Assembly: GCF_009695655.1 (NCBI RefSeq)
Contig: NZ_VUNM01000017.1
Span: 1 to 48,474 of the forward strand
From: Sharpea porci
GTDB lineage: Bacteria > Bacillota_I > Bacilli_A > Erysipelotrichales > Coprobacillaceae
Reading direction: 5' to 3'
DNA length: 48,474 nucleotides
A model generated the notes under the pieces. The model worked only from the letters and a program-made list of their open reading frames with translations, did no database searches and was not told the DNA's origin. How positions within the stretch are numbered: position 1 is the first letter of the stretch; each line of letters opens with the position of its first letter. This document shows positions 9,768-16,033 of the stretch, in pieces. The translations under genes were made by a program, and so were the position numbers.

Positions 9768-11912
9768 TTAATTTGTCGATTTTTTTGTTGTCTTACTTGC
9801 TTTTTTTACAGCCTTGTCTGCAGCCTTCTTTGTGGCAGTTCTCTTTGCAGGGGCCCCCTTAGTAGACTTCTTCACTGTATCACTTTTTGTTTTGGCTTGC
9901 ACATCTTTTTTAACAGTTGTTTTCTTTTCTGTTGCTTTTTTAGCCTTAGTTTCTGCTTTAGCCTTAGCTTCAGCTTCTTTTCTAGCCTTTTCTTCTGCTT
10001 CTTTCTTTGCTTTGGCCTCAGCTTCTGCTTTTGCCTTACGTAAGCCATTTAATGTTTCATCACCATGATATTCAAATACACAAGAAGCAAATGGTGCTAA
10101 TTTGACTGTAATATAGTTTTCTTCATTAAGCACTTTGCCCTTCTTTGAGCGAATAGCACGGCTATTAATATAGTTAGAACCTGTATATTCACTTGCATCT
10201 GTATTCAAGACTTCCTTATAGCTACCTGCAAATGGTACAGGGACAGTATATTCTTCATGTTGATTACCAATGAAATTACCAACAAAGACTAAGCATCCTC
10301 CATCTGGATTCATTCTCGCATAGGCAAAGACTGACTGACTATTATCATCAACAACTAACCACTTAAATGAGTCAGGATTATAATCATCATAGAAAGCATC
10401 ATGTGTCGTATAGAGTTTATTTAAATCTCTAAAGAATTTATTGAAACTATCATGTTGTGGGAATTTCAAAATATCCCAGCCTAGAGCCTTTCTTTCATCC
10501 CATTCTTTATATTCAGCTAATTCATTACCCATGAAATTAAGCTTCTTACCTGGATGAGTGAACATATATGTATAAAGTGATTTAACCTGGGCAAACTTCT
10601 GATCATTATCGCCCCACATCTTATCAAGAATAGTACCCTTTGAATGAACAACTTCATCATGGGAGAATGGTAAAATAAAGTTTTCTGTATAGAAATACAT
10701 CATTGAGAAAGTGAGTAAGTTATGATCATACTGACGATAAACTGGATCTTCTTTGAAATATCTCAATGTGTCATTCATCCAGCCCATATCCCACTTATAG
10801 TCAAAGCCAACACCACCATCAGCCACACTCTTAGTGACATATGGGAAGTCTGTTGAATCTTCGGCAATCATCATGACAGCTGGGAATTTCTCTGCCATAT
10901 TACTGTTGAGGCGCTTCAAGAATTCAATGGCACCATCATTCTGACCGATGAATTTATTTCCCTTCCAGTAAAGCATATTGCTGACAGCATCAAAACGGAA
11001 TCCATCAACATGATAAATATCAGCCCAGAAATCAACTGCTGACATTAAGAACGAACGTACTTCTTCCTTCCCACAATCAAAATAAACAGAATCCCATTCA
11101 GAATATCTTCTATTAATATCATCATATTCATAAACACAGCCACCATCAAACATATGTAAGCCATGCCCATCTTTCACAAAGTGAGCCAAAACCATATCCA
11201 TAATGATACCAAGGCCTGCTTCATGAGCCGCATCAATAAAGGCCATTAACTGTTTTGGATGTCCATAACGACTTGTTGCTGAGAAATAACCTGTTGCCTG
11301 ATAACCCCATGATCCATCAAATGGGAATTCATTCAATGGCATAAGTTCAAGATGGGTAAAACCGTGATCAACTGCATAAGGAATAATTTGGTCAATAAGT
11401 TCTTCATATGAATAGAATTCACCATCTTCTGTATCTGTAAATTCTTTCTTAAGTTTCCAGCTACCTAAATTAGCTTCATAGATAGAAAGTGGTTTATGGA
11501 AATTCTTGTCACGATTCTTCATCCATTTCTTATCCATCCATTCATAACCAGCTAAATCAAAGTATTTACTACCAGTTCCTGGTCTCATTTCACTAAAGAA
11601 AGCATATGGGTCAGCCTTATCAATAAGTGCCCCAGATGATGTTTCAATACGATATTTATAAACCTGGTATTCCTGTACATTAGGAATGAATTTTGTGAAA
11701 ATACCACCATCAGTATATCTTTCCATATAATCTAGTTTACCATCCCAAAGGTTGAAATCCCCGACAACCTGGACGCTTCTTGCATGTGGCGCATATACAG
11801 TAAAACGCACACCCTTCTCCCCATTATATTCTTCAGGATGTGCACCAAACACCTTATATGCTTCCATACATTTTCCTTCATGGAATAATTGAATTAAAAA
11901 GTTATCTAACAT
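9768..11912 (-). CDS. glgB: 1,4-α-glucan branching enzyme with a long Lys/Ala-rich tail
   Basis: Makes the α-1,6 branches of glycogen. The order is: CBM48 domain at about 20-110 (VRFTVYAPHARSVQVVGDFN), then the GH13 barrel with nucleophile Asp in DGFRFDAVSN near 306, acid/base Glu in IAEDST near 347, and FSHDEVVHSKG near 417. ATG 11912 (MLDNFLIQLF) is chosen because AAAGGAG lies ten bases upstream; in-frame codons up to 12017 have no ribosome site. From about residue 622 the last ~92 residues are almost only Lys, Ala, Glu and Thr: first EAEAKAKKEAEEK-type coiled coil, then a purely basic TKKA/KKST end like histone H1. Branching enzymes normally stop before this. Confidence 0.95.
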   Translation of the reverse strand: MLDNFLIQLFHEGKCMEAYKVFGAHPEEYNGEKGVRFTVYAPHARSVQVVGDFNLWDGKLDYMERYTDGGIFTKFIPNVQEYQVYKYRIETSSGALIDKADPYAFFSEMRPGTGSKYFDLAGYEWMDKKWMKNRDKNFHKPLSIYEANLGSWKLKKEFTDTEDGEFYSYEELIDQIIPYAVDHGFTHLELMPLNEFPFDGSWGYQATGYFSATSRYGHPKQLMAFIDAAHEAGLGIIMDMVLAHFVKDGHGLHMFDGGCVYEYDDINRRYSEWDSVYFDCGKEEVRSFLMSAVDFWADIYHVDGFRFDAVSNMLYWKGNKFIGQNDGAIEFLKRLNSNMAEKFPAVMMIAEDSTDFPYVTKSVADGGVGFDYKWDMGWMNDTLRYFKEDPVYRQYDHNLLTFSMMYFYTENFILPFSHDEVVHSKGTILDKMWGDNDQKFAQVKSLYTYMFTHPGKKLNFMGNELAEYKEWDERKALGWDILKFPQHDSFNKFFRDLNKLYTTHDAFYDDYNPDSFKWLVVDDNSQSVFAYARMNPDGGCLVFVGNFIGNQHEEYTVPVPFAGSYKEVLNTDASEYTGSNYINSRAIRSKKGKVLNEENYITVKLAPFASCVFEYHGDETLNGLRKAKAEAEAKAKKEAEEKARKEAEAKAKAETKAKKATEKKTTVKKDVQAKTKSDTVKKSTKGAPAKRTATKKAADKAVKKASKTTKKSTN

Positions 11913-11940
11913 AAAAATGTAACTCCTTTCATTTACCTTC

Positions 11941-11946
11941 ATTATA
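11941..11946 (-). promoter_or_regulatory. Probable -10 box for glgB
   Basis: A perfect TATAAT on the minus strand sits 28 bases before the glgB ATG, giving a short leader containing AAAGGAG. No clear -35 is seen at 16-18 bases, so the promoter may need an activator. Confidence 0.4.
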
Positions 11947-12176
11947 CATGATACATGTAAATATTCCATGTCTTTTCGATATCTCATAAAAATATTATAG
12001 TGATTCTTAAACAACAATAATTCATTCCTTTTCCTATCAAATTCAAAACATTTTAATATTATTATGTCATCATCATATATTCTCTAAGTATTACTTCAAA
12101 ATGCATTGATCTTTCAACATTCAAACAATAATACAACAGTAAAAAGAGTCGCAAGATAATGGATTTGGATATATAT

Positions 12177-12216
12177 TAATCATGTTCGTTGGAGCATGAT
12201 TAGTGGATACTTTTTT
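12177..12216 (+). terminator. Orphan terminator-like hairpin
   Basis: TAATCATG / CATGATTA with a ten-base loop, followed eight bases later by TTTTTT on the plus strand. No plus-strand gene precedes it, so it may be the end of a small RNA or a relic. Confidence 0.3.
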
Positions 12217-12392
12217 CTGGGATAGGTAGGCACGCATCATTTTTTTTGCTTCCTTTACTTTTACATTGCCTCTTCAATATTCTTCCACTATTCATCACAC
12301 TGTAAAGTGTAAGCCTTAATTCCTAACATCATATCCTAAACTGAAATTTAAATTTTCTATTCTAGGTTTCTTAAAATGAAATCTTCGTGATA

Positions 12393-12421
12393 TTGACTTA
12401 TGCTGCATGTTTCGCTATACT
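12393..12421 (+). promoter_or_regulatory. Strong promoter opposing peptide gene copy 1
   Basis: TTGACT, exactly 17 bases, TATACT. Transcription would start near 12428 and run toward the hairpin at 12451-12482, antisense to the 3' end of the peptide transcript. Confidence 0.7.
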
Positions 12422-12427
12422 CTTCTC

Positions 12428-12490
12428 GAGAACGCTATCTAAAGCAAAGCGAAAGGACAGGAGTTGCGGCTCCTGTCCTTTCTAGCTTTT
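12428..12490 (+). ncRNA. Candidate antisense RNA (antitoxin), copy 1
   Basis: Predicted from the TTGACT-N17-TATACT promoter to the hairpin with 13-bp arms GAAAGGACAGGAG / CTCCTGTCCTTTC, whose stem is lengthened by AAAGC/GCTTT and which ends in CTTTT. The RNA of about 60 bases would be complementary to the 3' end of the peptide mRNA, the layout of type I systems such as par/Fst and txpA-RatA. No expression evidence is available. Confidence 0.45.
12451..12482. terminator. Shared bidirectional hairpin, copy 1
   Basis: A 13-bp GC-rich stem with a six-base loop between the two convergent transcripts. The plus side ends in TAGCTTTT and the minus side in GCTTTGCTTT, so it can end both RNAs, though neither T-tract is perfect. 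Confidence 0.6.
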
Positions 12491-12498
12491 AACGAGGC

Positions 12499-12621
12499 CT
12501 AGCTCGAGCGATTTTTACGGACTGCCTTGATCGTCCTGAGACAGACCTTAAGTGCATTCTCCACAATCACCGAAATGACTGCTTCAACGAAGCACCGGCA
12601 GATCCAGATGATCACGCTCAT
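12499..12621 (-). CDS. 40-residue hydrophobic/basic peptide, copy 1 (putative type I toxin)
   Basis: A 40-codon frame with an excellent AAAGGAGG seven bases before the ATG. It starts MSVIIWICRCF, continues with an amphipathic or membrane-prone part VEAVISVIVENALKV and ends with the basic RTIKAVRKNRSS, the profile of small membrane-acting toxins. Two Cys lie in the first eleven residues and a third near 25. No GG leader is present, so it is not a normal C39-exported bacteriocin. The 5' leader is GC-rich and can fold over the ribosome site (CCGCC against GGCGG). An opposing promoter makes a candidate antisense RNA against its 3' end. I do not recognise the family. Confidence 0.6.
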   Translation of the reverse strand: MSVIIWICRCFVEAVISVIVENALKVCLRTIKAVRKNRSS

Positions 12622-12669
12622 CTAAAGCCCTCCTTTCCCGCCACAAATCGGAGGCGGAGGAAGTGCCCT

Positions 12670-12708
12670 CTATATATGTATTTGCCAGAAAAAGACATTT
12701 TTCTCACA
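12670..12708 (-). promoter_or_regulatory. 39-bp element before peptide gene copy 1
   Basis: On the minus strand TGTGAGAAA at positions 1-9 and TGGCAAATACATATATAG at 22-39. The same element with the same spacing precedes three other genes in this window. No TTGACA-like box lies 16-18 bases before the TATATA, so activation by a dedicated factor is likely. Confidence 0.65.
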
Positions 12709-12799
12709 TAAAAATATCTTTTTTTCTTTTAGTGTGCCAAATTAGCACTGTGGGGCTTCTTTATCATATTCGCATCCTTAAAATGAGATCTTCGAAATA

Positions 12800-12828
12800 T
12801 TGACTTATGCTGCATGTTTCGCTATACT
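12800..12828 (+). promoter_or_regulatory. Strong promoter opposing peptide gene copy 2
   Basis: TTGACT, 17 bases, TATACT, identical to copy 1 although the flanking bases just upstream differ between the copies. Confidence 0.7.
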
Positions 12829-12834
12829 CTTCTC

Positions 12835-12897
12835 GAGAACGCTATCTAAAGCAAAGCGAAAGGACAGGAGTTGTGCCTCCTGTCCTTTCTAGCTTTT
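12835..12897 (+). ncRNA. Candidate antisense RNA (antitoxin), copy 2
   Basis: Same design as copy 1: start near 12835, hairpin at 12858-12889, end in CTTTT. The changed loop (TTGTGC) may let each antisense RNA tell its own target from the other copy's. Confidence 0.45.
12858..12889. terminator. Shared bidirectional hairpin, copy 2
   Basis: Same 13-bp stem as copy 1; only the loop differs. Confidence 0.6.
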
Positions 12898-12905
12898 AAC
12901 GAGGC

Positions 12906-13028
12906 CTAGCTCGAGCGACTTTTACGGACTGCCTTGATCGTCCTGAGACAGACCTTAAGTGCATTCTCCACAATCACCGAAATGACTGCTTCAACGAAGC
13001 ACCGGCAGATCCAGATGATCACGCTCAT
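12906..13028 (-). CDS. 40-residue hydrophobic/basic peptide, copy 2 (putative type I toxin)
   Basis: Differs from copy 1 only at residue 37 (Ser for Asn in the basic end, RKSRSS). Ribosome site, leader fold, hairpin and opposing promoter are all kept, so both copies look functional. Tandem near-identical copies are typical of type I toxin loci such as ldr and ibs. Function is inference; the translation signal and conservation between copies are what the sequence shows. Confidence 0.6.
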   Translation of the reverse strand: MSVIIWICRCFVEAVISVIVENALKVCLRTIKAVRKSRSS

Positions 13029-13076
13029 CTAAAGCCCTCCTTTCCCGCCACAAATCGGAGGCGGAGGAAGTGCCCT

Positions 13077-13115
13077 CTATATATGTATTCGCCAGAAAAA
13101 GACATTTTTCTCACA
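13077..13115 (-). promoter_or_regulatory. 39-bp element before peptide gene copy 2
   Basis: TGTGAGAAA at 1-9 and TGGCGAATACATATATAG at 22-39 on the minus strand, one base different from copy 1. Confidence 0.65.
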
Positions 13116-13308
13116 TAAAATATCTTTTTTTCTTTTGGTGAACCTGGTTTTCTTCATTATGTCTAGAACTGAAGGCAATACAATACATAGAGTCAGAGCT
13201 TAAAAAAAGGCGCATATCGAGAATCTCTTACCTTTAGGCATGAGAAGCGACAAACAAGAATAAATTAAGAAGAGAAATGGAGTGCTCTTTTGAGAAACAA
13301 AAAAAGTG

Positions 13309-13337
13309 TTGCATTTAGCATTGCTTTTTGTTAGAAT
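13309..13337 (+). promoter_or_regulatory. Promoter of rpsT
   Basis: TTGCAT (13309-13314), 17 bases, TAGAAT (13332-13337), about 37 bases before the rpsT ATG. Confidence 0.75.
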
Positions 13338-13373
13338 GAGTGGGCAAATGAACGAAAGGATGAGGTGAGAACT

Positions 13374-13637
13374 ATGGCACACATGAAACAGCAGATCAAA
13401 AGATATAAAAACGATTATAAGAAACATGCAAAGAATGTTGCTTTTAAATCTGCATTAAAGACTGAAATCAAGAAAGTCTTAGCAGCAGTTGAAGCTGGTA
13501 ATAAAGAAGAAGCTATCAAAGCTTATAATTCATGCGCAAGCAAATTAGATTCTTCTGTATCTAAAGGTCTTCACAAGAAGAATTATGCTTCTAACCAGAA
13601 GTCAAGATTACAGAAAAAAATCAACTCTCTTGGTTAA
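13374..13637 (+). CDS. rpsT: 30S ribosomal protein S20
   Basis: Binds 16S rRNA early in 30S assembly. The 87 residues, very rich in Lys, start MAHMKQQIKRYKNDYKKHAK and end KNYASNQKSRLQKKINSLG, the S20 pattern. ATG 13374 is used because GAGGTGA lies five bases before it; an upstream GTG at 13365 lies inside that ribosome site. It is transcribed alone from its own promoter and closed by two terminators in a row. Confidence 0.96.
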   Translation: MAHMKQQIKRYKNDYKKHAKNVAFKSALKTEIKKVLAAVEAGNKEEAIKAYNSCASKLDSSVSKGLHKKNYASNQKSRLQKKINSLG

Positions 13638-13653
13638 TCAAGAGAGTTTTTTC
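13623..13653 (+). terminator. First rpsT terminator
   Basis: AACTCTCTTG / CAAGAGAGTT with a six-base loop and a T6 run. It overlaps the last codons of rpsT. Confidence 0.85.
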
Positions 13654-13657
13654 TTTG

Positions 13658-13691
13658 GCTATTATGTCTTATGACATAATAGCTTTTTTTC
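13658..13691 (+). terminator. Second rpsT terminator
   Basis: GCTATTATGTC / GACATAATAGC with loop TTAT and a T7 run, five bases after the first. Confidence 0.85.
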
Positions 13692-13706
13692 TTTAAGTTC
13701 ATATGA

Positions 13707-13735
13707 TTGAATTCTTGAATCATTATGGATAAAAT
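13707..13735 (+). promoter_or_regulatory. Promoter of ispG
   Basis: TTGAAT, 17 bases, TAAAAT, 23 bases before the ispG ATG. Confidence 0.6.
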
Positions 13736-13758
13736 GAAGAAAGAAATGAGGTTGACAT

Positions 13759-14838
13759 ATGTTAAGAAATGAAACAAGATCTGTACATGTTGGTGATTTG
13801 ACAATTGGTGGTAATGATCATGTTGTCATTCAGTCAATGTGTAATACAAAGACAAAGAATGTTGAAGCAACAGTAAAACAAATATTAGAGTTAGAAGAAG
13901 CTGGTTGTGAACTTATCCGTGTTGCTATCTTTGATCAGGAAGATGCTTTGGCTATTCGTGAAATAAAGAAGAAGGTTCATATTCCAATGGTTGCCGATAT
14001 TCATTTTGATTACCGCTTAGCTTTAACAGCTATAGCATCAGGTATTGATAAGATTCGTATTAATCCTGGTAATATTGGTTCTATTGAACATACAAGAGCT
14101 GTTGTTGAAGCTTGTAAAGAAAAACATATTCCTATTCGTATTGGTGTTAATGGTGGTTCATTAGAAAGAGAAATCTTGAAGAAATATGGTAAACCTACTC
14201 CTGAAGGTATGGTGGAGAGTGCTATGAATCATGTCAAGATTCTTGAAGACTTAGACTTCCATGATATCGTCATTTCTTTGAAATCATCAAATACTTTACT
14301 GACAATTAAGGCCTATGAACTTGCTTCAAAAACATTTCCCTATCCCTTACATATTGGCGTAACTGAAGCAGGTACAGCATTAGGTGGGACAATTAAGAGT
14401 GCTTTTGGATTAGGAACATTACTCTATGAAGGTATTGGTAATACCATTCGTGTGTCTTTAAGTGATGATCCTGTCAAAGAAATACAGGTAGCGAAAGTCT
14501 TATTGAAGGAAGAAGGATTGCTTGGGGGTGTGCCAACACTGGTCAGCTGTCCAACATGCGGCCGTATTCAATACAACATGCTTCCTGTTGCCAATGAACT
14601 TGAACCATGGTTACAGGCAAACGTTCATGAGGATATTACTGTGGCTATCATGGGCTGTGCAGTCAATGGTCCTGGTGAAGCAAGAAATGCAGATATTGGT
14701 ATTGCCGGTGGTGTTGGTGAAGGCTTGCTTATTAAAGGTGGCGAAATTGTCCGTAAAATTCCTGAAGATCAGTTAGTTTCAGAATTAAAGAAAGAAATCT
14801 TAAAACTCGTTGAGGAGAAAAAACAAAACAAAAAATAA
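13759..14838 (+). CDS. ispG: 4-hydroxy-3-methylbut-2-enyl diphosphate synthase (flavodoxin type)
   Basis: Next-to-last step of the MEP isoprenoid pathway; converts MEcPP to HMBPP with a [4Fe-4S] cluster. The 359 residues cover a TIM barrel ([30 protein letters not shown]) and the C-terminal cluster domain with the CPTCGR and [10 protein letters not shown] cysteines. GAGG precedes the ATG by seven bases. The last MEP enzyme, ispH, is also in this window (29442), though not in the same operon. Confidence 0.97.
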   Translation: MLRNETRSVHVGDLTIGGNDHVVIQSMCNTKTKNVEATVKQILELEEAGCELIRVAIFDQEDALAIREIKKKVHIPMVADIHFDYRLALTAIASGIDKIRINPGNIGSIEHTRAVVEACKEKHIPIRIGVNGGSLEREILKKYGKPTPEGMVESAMNHVKILEDLDFHDIVISLKSSNTLLTIKAYELASKTFPYPLHIGVTEAGTALGGTIKSAFGLGTLLYEGIGNTIRVSLSDDPVKEIQVAKVLLKEEGLLGGVPTLVSCPTCGRIQYNMLPVANELEPWLQANVHEDITVAIMGCAVNGPGEARNADIGIAGGVGEGLLIKGGEIVRKIPEDQLVSELKKEILKLVEEKKQNKK

Positions 14839-14844
14839 AAACAA

Positions 14845-14879
14845 ACCATGTAGGAATGTGCTCCTACATGGTCTTTTTT
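14845..14879 (+). terminator. Terminator between ispG and mntP (bidirectional)
   Basis: ACCATGTAGGA / TCCTACATGGT followed by CTTTTTT on the plus strand. On the minus strand it is followed by TTGTTTTT, so it can also end mntP. Confidence 0.85.
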
Positions 14880-15459
14880 ACATAAATACACCCGTCACAA
14901 AGATTTCTAAGCCAATGAAAATTAAGATGCAACCACCTAATATTGTTGCTTTTTCTGCTAGCTTCTCACCAAACTTAATACCAATACGTAAGCCCACCAA
15001 ACAAATCACAAGAGTAACAATTGCAATCAAAACACATGCCACAAATGCCATCAAAACATTATATGAAGCAATTGTAAAACCAACAGACAAAGCATCGATA
15101 GAAGTCGCAATCCCTTGAATCAATAAAGTCGAATGATCAATTTCTGCTTCTTCCTCACTCATTTCCCCACTCATGCCTTCCTTAAGCATATTGATACCAA
15201 TATACAACAAGAGAATCAAGGCAATATAAGGAATAAATTTCTCAAAGACTTTAAAATAACGCACTAAAGTATGAACACAGAACCAGCCAATCATGGGCAT
15301 CATAAACTGGAACCAGGCAAAAGTGCCAGCTATCTTTAAAAGCTGATACCAACGCATACGAGGATTTTTGAGGCCATTCGCAAGACTTACTGAAAAAGCG
15401 TCCATTGCCAAGCCAACGCCTGTTAAACAACTATTGAAAATAAAACCTAATGAAAACAT
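14878..15459 (-). CDS. mntP: Manganese efflux pump MntP
   Basis: A 193-residue membrane protein with six predicted helices in two repeats. Each repeat carries the family signature: AMDAFSVSLANG near 18-30 and ATSIDALSVGF near 118-128, with the Asp residues that handle Mn2+. A Mn2+-type riboswitch and terminator directly upstream support the substrate. It converges on ispG and shares its terminator. Confidence 0.93.
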   Translation of the reverse strand: MFSLGFIFNSCLTGVGLAMDAFSVSLANGLKNPRMRWYQLLKIAGTFAWFQFMMPMIGWFCVHTLVRYFKVFEKFIPYIALILLLYIGINMLKEGMSGEMSEEEAEIDHSTLLIQGIATSIDALSVGFTIASYNVLMAFVACVLIAIVTLVICLVGLRIGIKFGEKLAEKATILGGCILIFIGLEIFVTGVFM

Positions 15460-15470
15460 GATCTTCCTCC

Positions 15471-15506
15471 AGAAAAAAGGTATAGCACATACATATGCTA
15501 TACCTT
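15471..15506 (-). terminator. Riboswitch-controlled terminator in the mntP leader
   Basis: AAGGTATAGCA / TGCTATACCTT with an eight-base loop followed by a T-run on the minus strand, just before the mntP ribosome site. It is the expression platform of the upstream aptamer. Confidence 0.8.
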
Positions 15507-15650
15507 AGAATGTAGAATCACCCCATGCATAGCTTGCGCTAAACATGAGTCTTGCAATTATGGATGAACCAGGCTTTCATAACCATTATGTTGACTCATC
15601 CCCACTTGGGCTGCTACTCCCTCACGTGTTTTTACTATACCTTGCCTTCG
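15507..15650 (-). promoter_or_regulatory. yybP-ykoY Mn2+ riboswitch
   Basis: The minus strand carries the hallmark GGGAGTAGC (15613-15621) in a structured GC-richer leader directly upstream of mntP, followed by an intrinsic terminator. In this class Mn2+ binding turns on efflux genes. A second copy of AAGGTATAG (15635-15643) repeats the 5' arm of the terminator and could pair with its 3' arm as antiterminator. The exact 5' boundary is estimated. Confidence 0.82.
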
Positions 15651-15691
15651 TCTCGTAAGTCCACACTAACATTTTAGTTTTTTCAATTTTT

Positions 15692-15730
15692 TGTGAGAAA
15701 TTTCCTCTTTTCTGACATATACATATATAG
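15692..15730 (+). promoter_or_regulatory. 39-bp element before the 79-residue orphan gene
   Basis: TGTGAGAAA at 1-9 and TGACATATACATATATAG at 22-39, with spacing identical to the copies before the peptide genes and the C39 exporter. The start of transcription should fall just after it, leaving a leader with AAAGGAGA. Confidence 0.65.
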
Positions 15731-15755
15731 AAGCATAAGAAAAGGAGACATACAT

Positions 15756-15995
15756 ATGAACAATTATCTCACCGCTATCTCATTAAATGAATTTAATCAA
15801 GTCTTAGAATTACATGACATTCACGTAGATAAGTATACTCAAATTAAAATCCTACGTGCCCTGCGTTCTAACATCTATGCCATTGTCAATGATGACTATA
15901 CATGCATTTTAGAAGAATACATTAGTCATCTCGCTGACTGTAATATCGATGCTATTCACAAGATGTGTACGTATTTCAAACCTTTACTCACTTAA
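15756..15995 (+). CDS. 79-residue protein of unknown function
   Basis: Starts MNNYLTAISLNEFNQVLELH and ends MCTYFKPLLT. It is probably all-helical and soluble, with three Cys, no signal peptide, no membrane segment and no GG leader. ATG 15756 has AAAGGAGA seven bases upstream; an earlier in-frame ATG at 15693 lies inside the promoter element and is rejected. It is monocistronic, with its own 39-bp element and terminator, and divergent from mntP. Sharing the element with the toxin-like peptides and an exporter suggests a common stimulus, with immunity or regulation as possible roles. I do not recognise the family. Confidence 0.75.
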   Translation: MNNYLTAISLNEFNQVLELHDIHVDKYTQIKILRALRSNIYAIVNDDYTCILEEYISHLADCNIDAIHKMCTYFKPLLT

Positions 15996-16001
15996 AAGTC
16001 T

Positions 16002-16033
16002 ATCCTAAACCACATCAGGTTTAGGATTTTTAA
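16002..16033 (+). terminator. Terminator of the 79-residue gene (may also serve hsdR)
   Basis: ATCCTAAAC / GTTTAGGAT with an eight-base loop followed by TTTTAAA on the plus strand. It overlaps the hsdR stop codon on the other strand. Confidence 0.8.

Larger units (their letters stand above)
12370..12734. repeat. Tandem module, copy 1 (~365 bp)
   Basis: Nearly identical to 12777-13140, with a handful of substitutions and one indel; the repeat period is 407 bases. It holds a plus-strand promoter, a central hairpin, a 40-codon minus-strand gene with a strong ribosome site, and the 39-bp element. Most differences fall in loops or silent places: the hairpin loop differs (TTGCGG against TTGTGC) while both 13-bp arms are identical, and the peptide differs by one residue. 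Confidence 0.9.
12777..13140. repeat. Tandem module, copy 2 (~364 bp)
   Basis: Second copy of the module described for 12370-12734, in the same orientation, separated from it by about 42 bases of unrelated sequence. All functional parts are kept. Confidence 0.9.
12018..13373. other. Long intergenic stretch holding the tandem peptide modules
   Basis: No conventional gene lies here. 12018-12369 is AT-rich with one orphan hairpin. 12370-13140 holds two near-identical ~365-bp modules, much richer in GC than their surroundings in the transcribed part. 13141-13308 shows nothing I can name. 13309-13373 holds the rpsT promoter and leader. Confidence 0.8.

Noticed and set aside
9814-10068. 84-codon hydrophobic plus-strand frame
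   Set aside because: It is the reverse of the Lys/Ala-rich glgB tail; no ribosome site.
11913-12017. Longer N-terminus for GlgB
   Set aside because: The extra 35 residues precede the strong ribosome site and cover the probable -10 box; they do not look like GlgB.
12405-12440. Eleven-codon plus-strand frame starting ATGTTTCGC
   Set aside because: It overlaps the -10 of the antisense promoter and would lie mostly before the start of transcription.
12670-12708. Ordinary sigma-A promoter with TTGACA-like -35 for the 39-bp element
   Set aside because: The TGRCR part lies only a few bases from TATATA and no conserved hexamer occurs 16-18 bases upstream of it.
12499-13028. 40-residue peptides as substrates of the C39 exporter
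   Set aside because: They have no double-glycine leader, so normal C39 processing is not supported even though promoters look shared.
12370-13140. CRISPR array
   Set aside because: Only two long copies with a 407-base period, each with gene and promoter signals; no short repeat-spacer pattern.
14810-15118. 102-codon plus-strand frame
   Set aside because: It lies opposite mntP and across the ispG terminator; no ribosome site.
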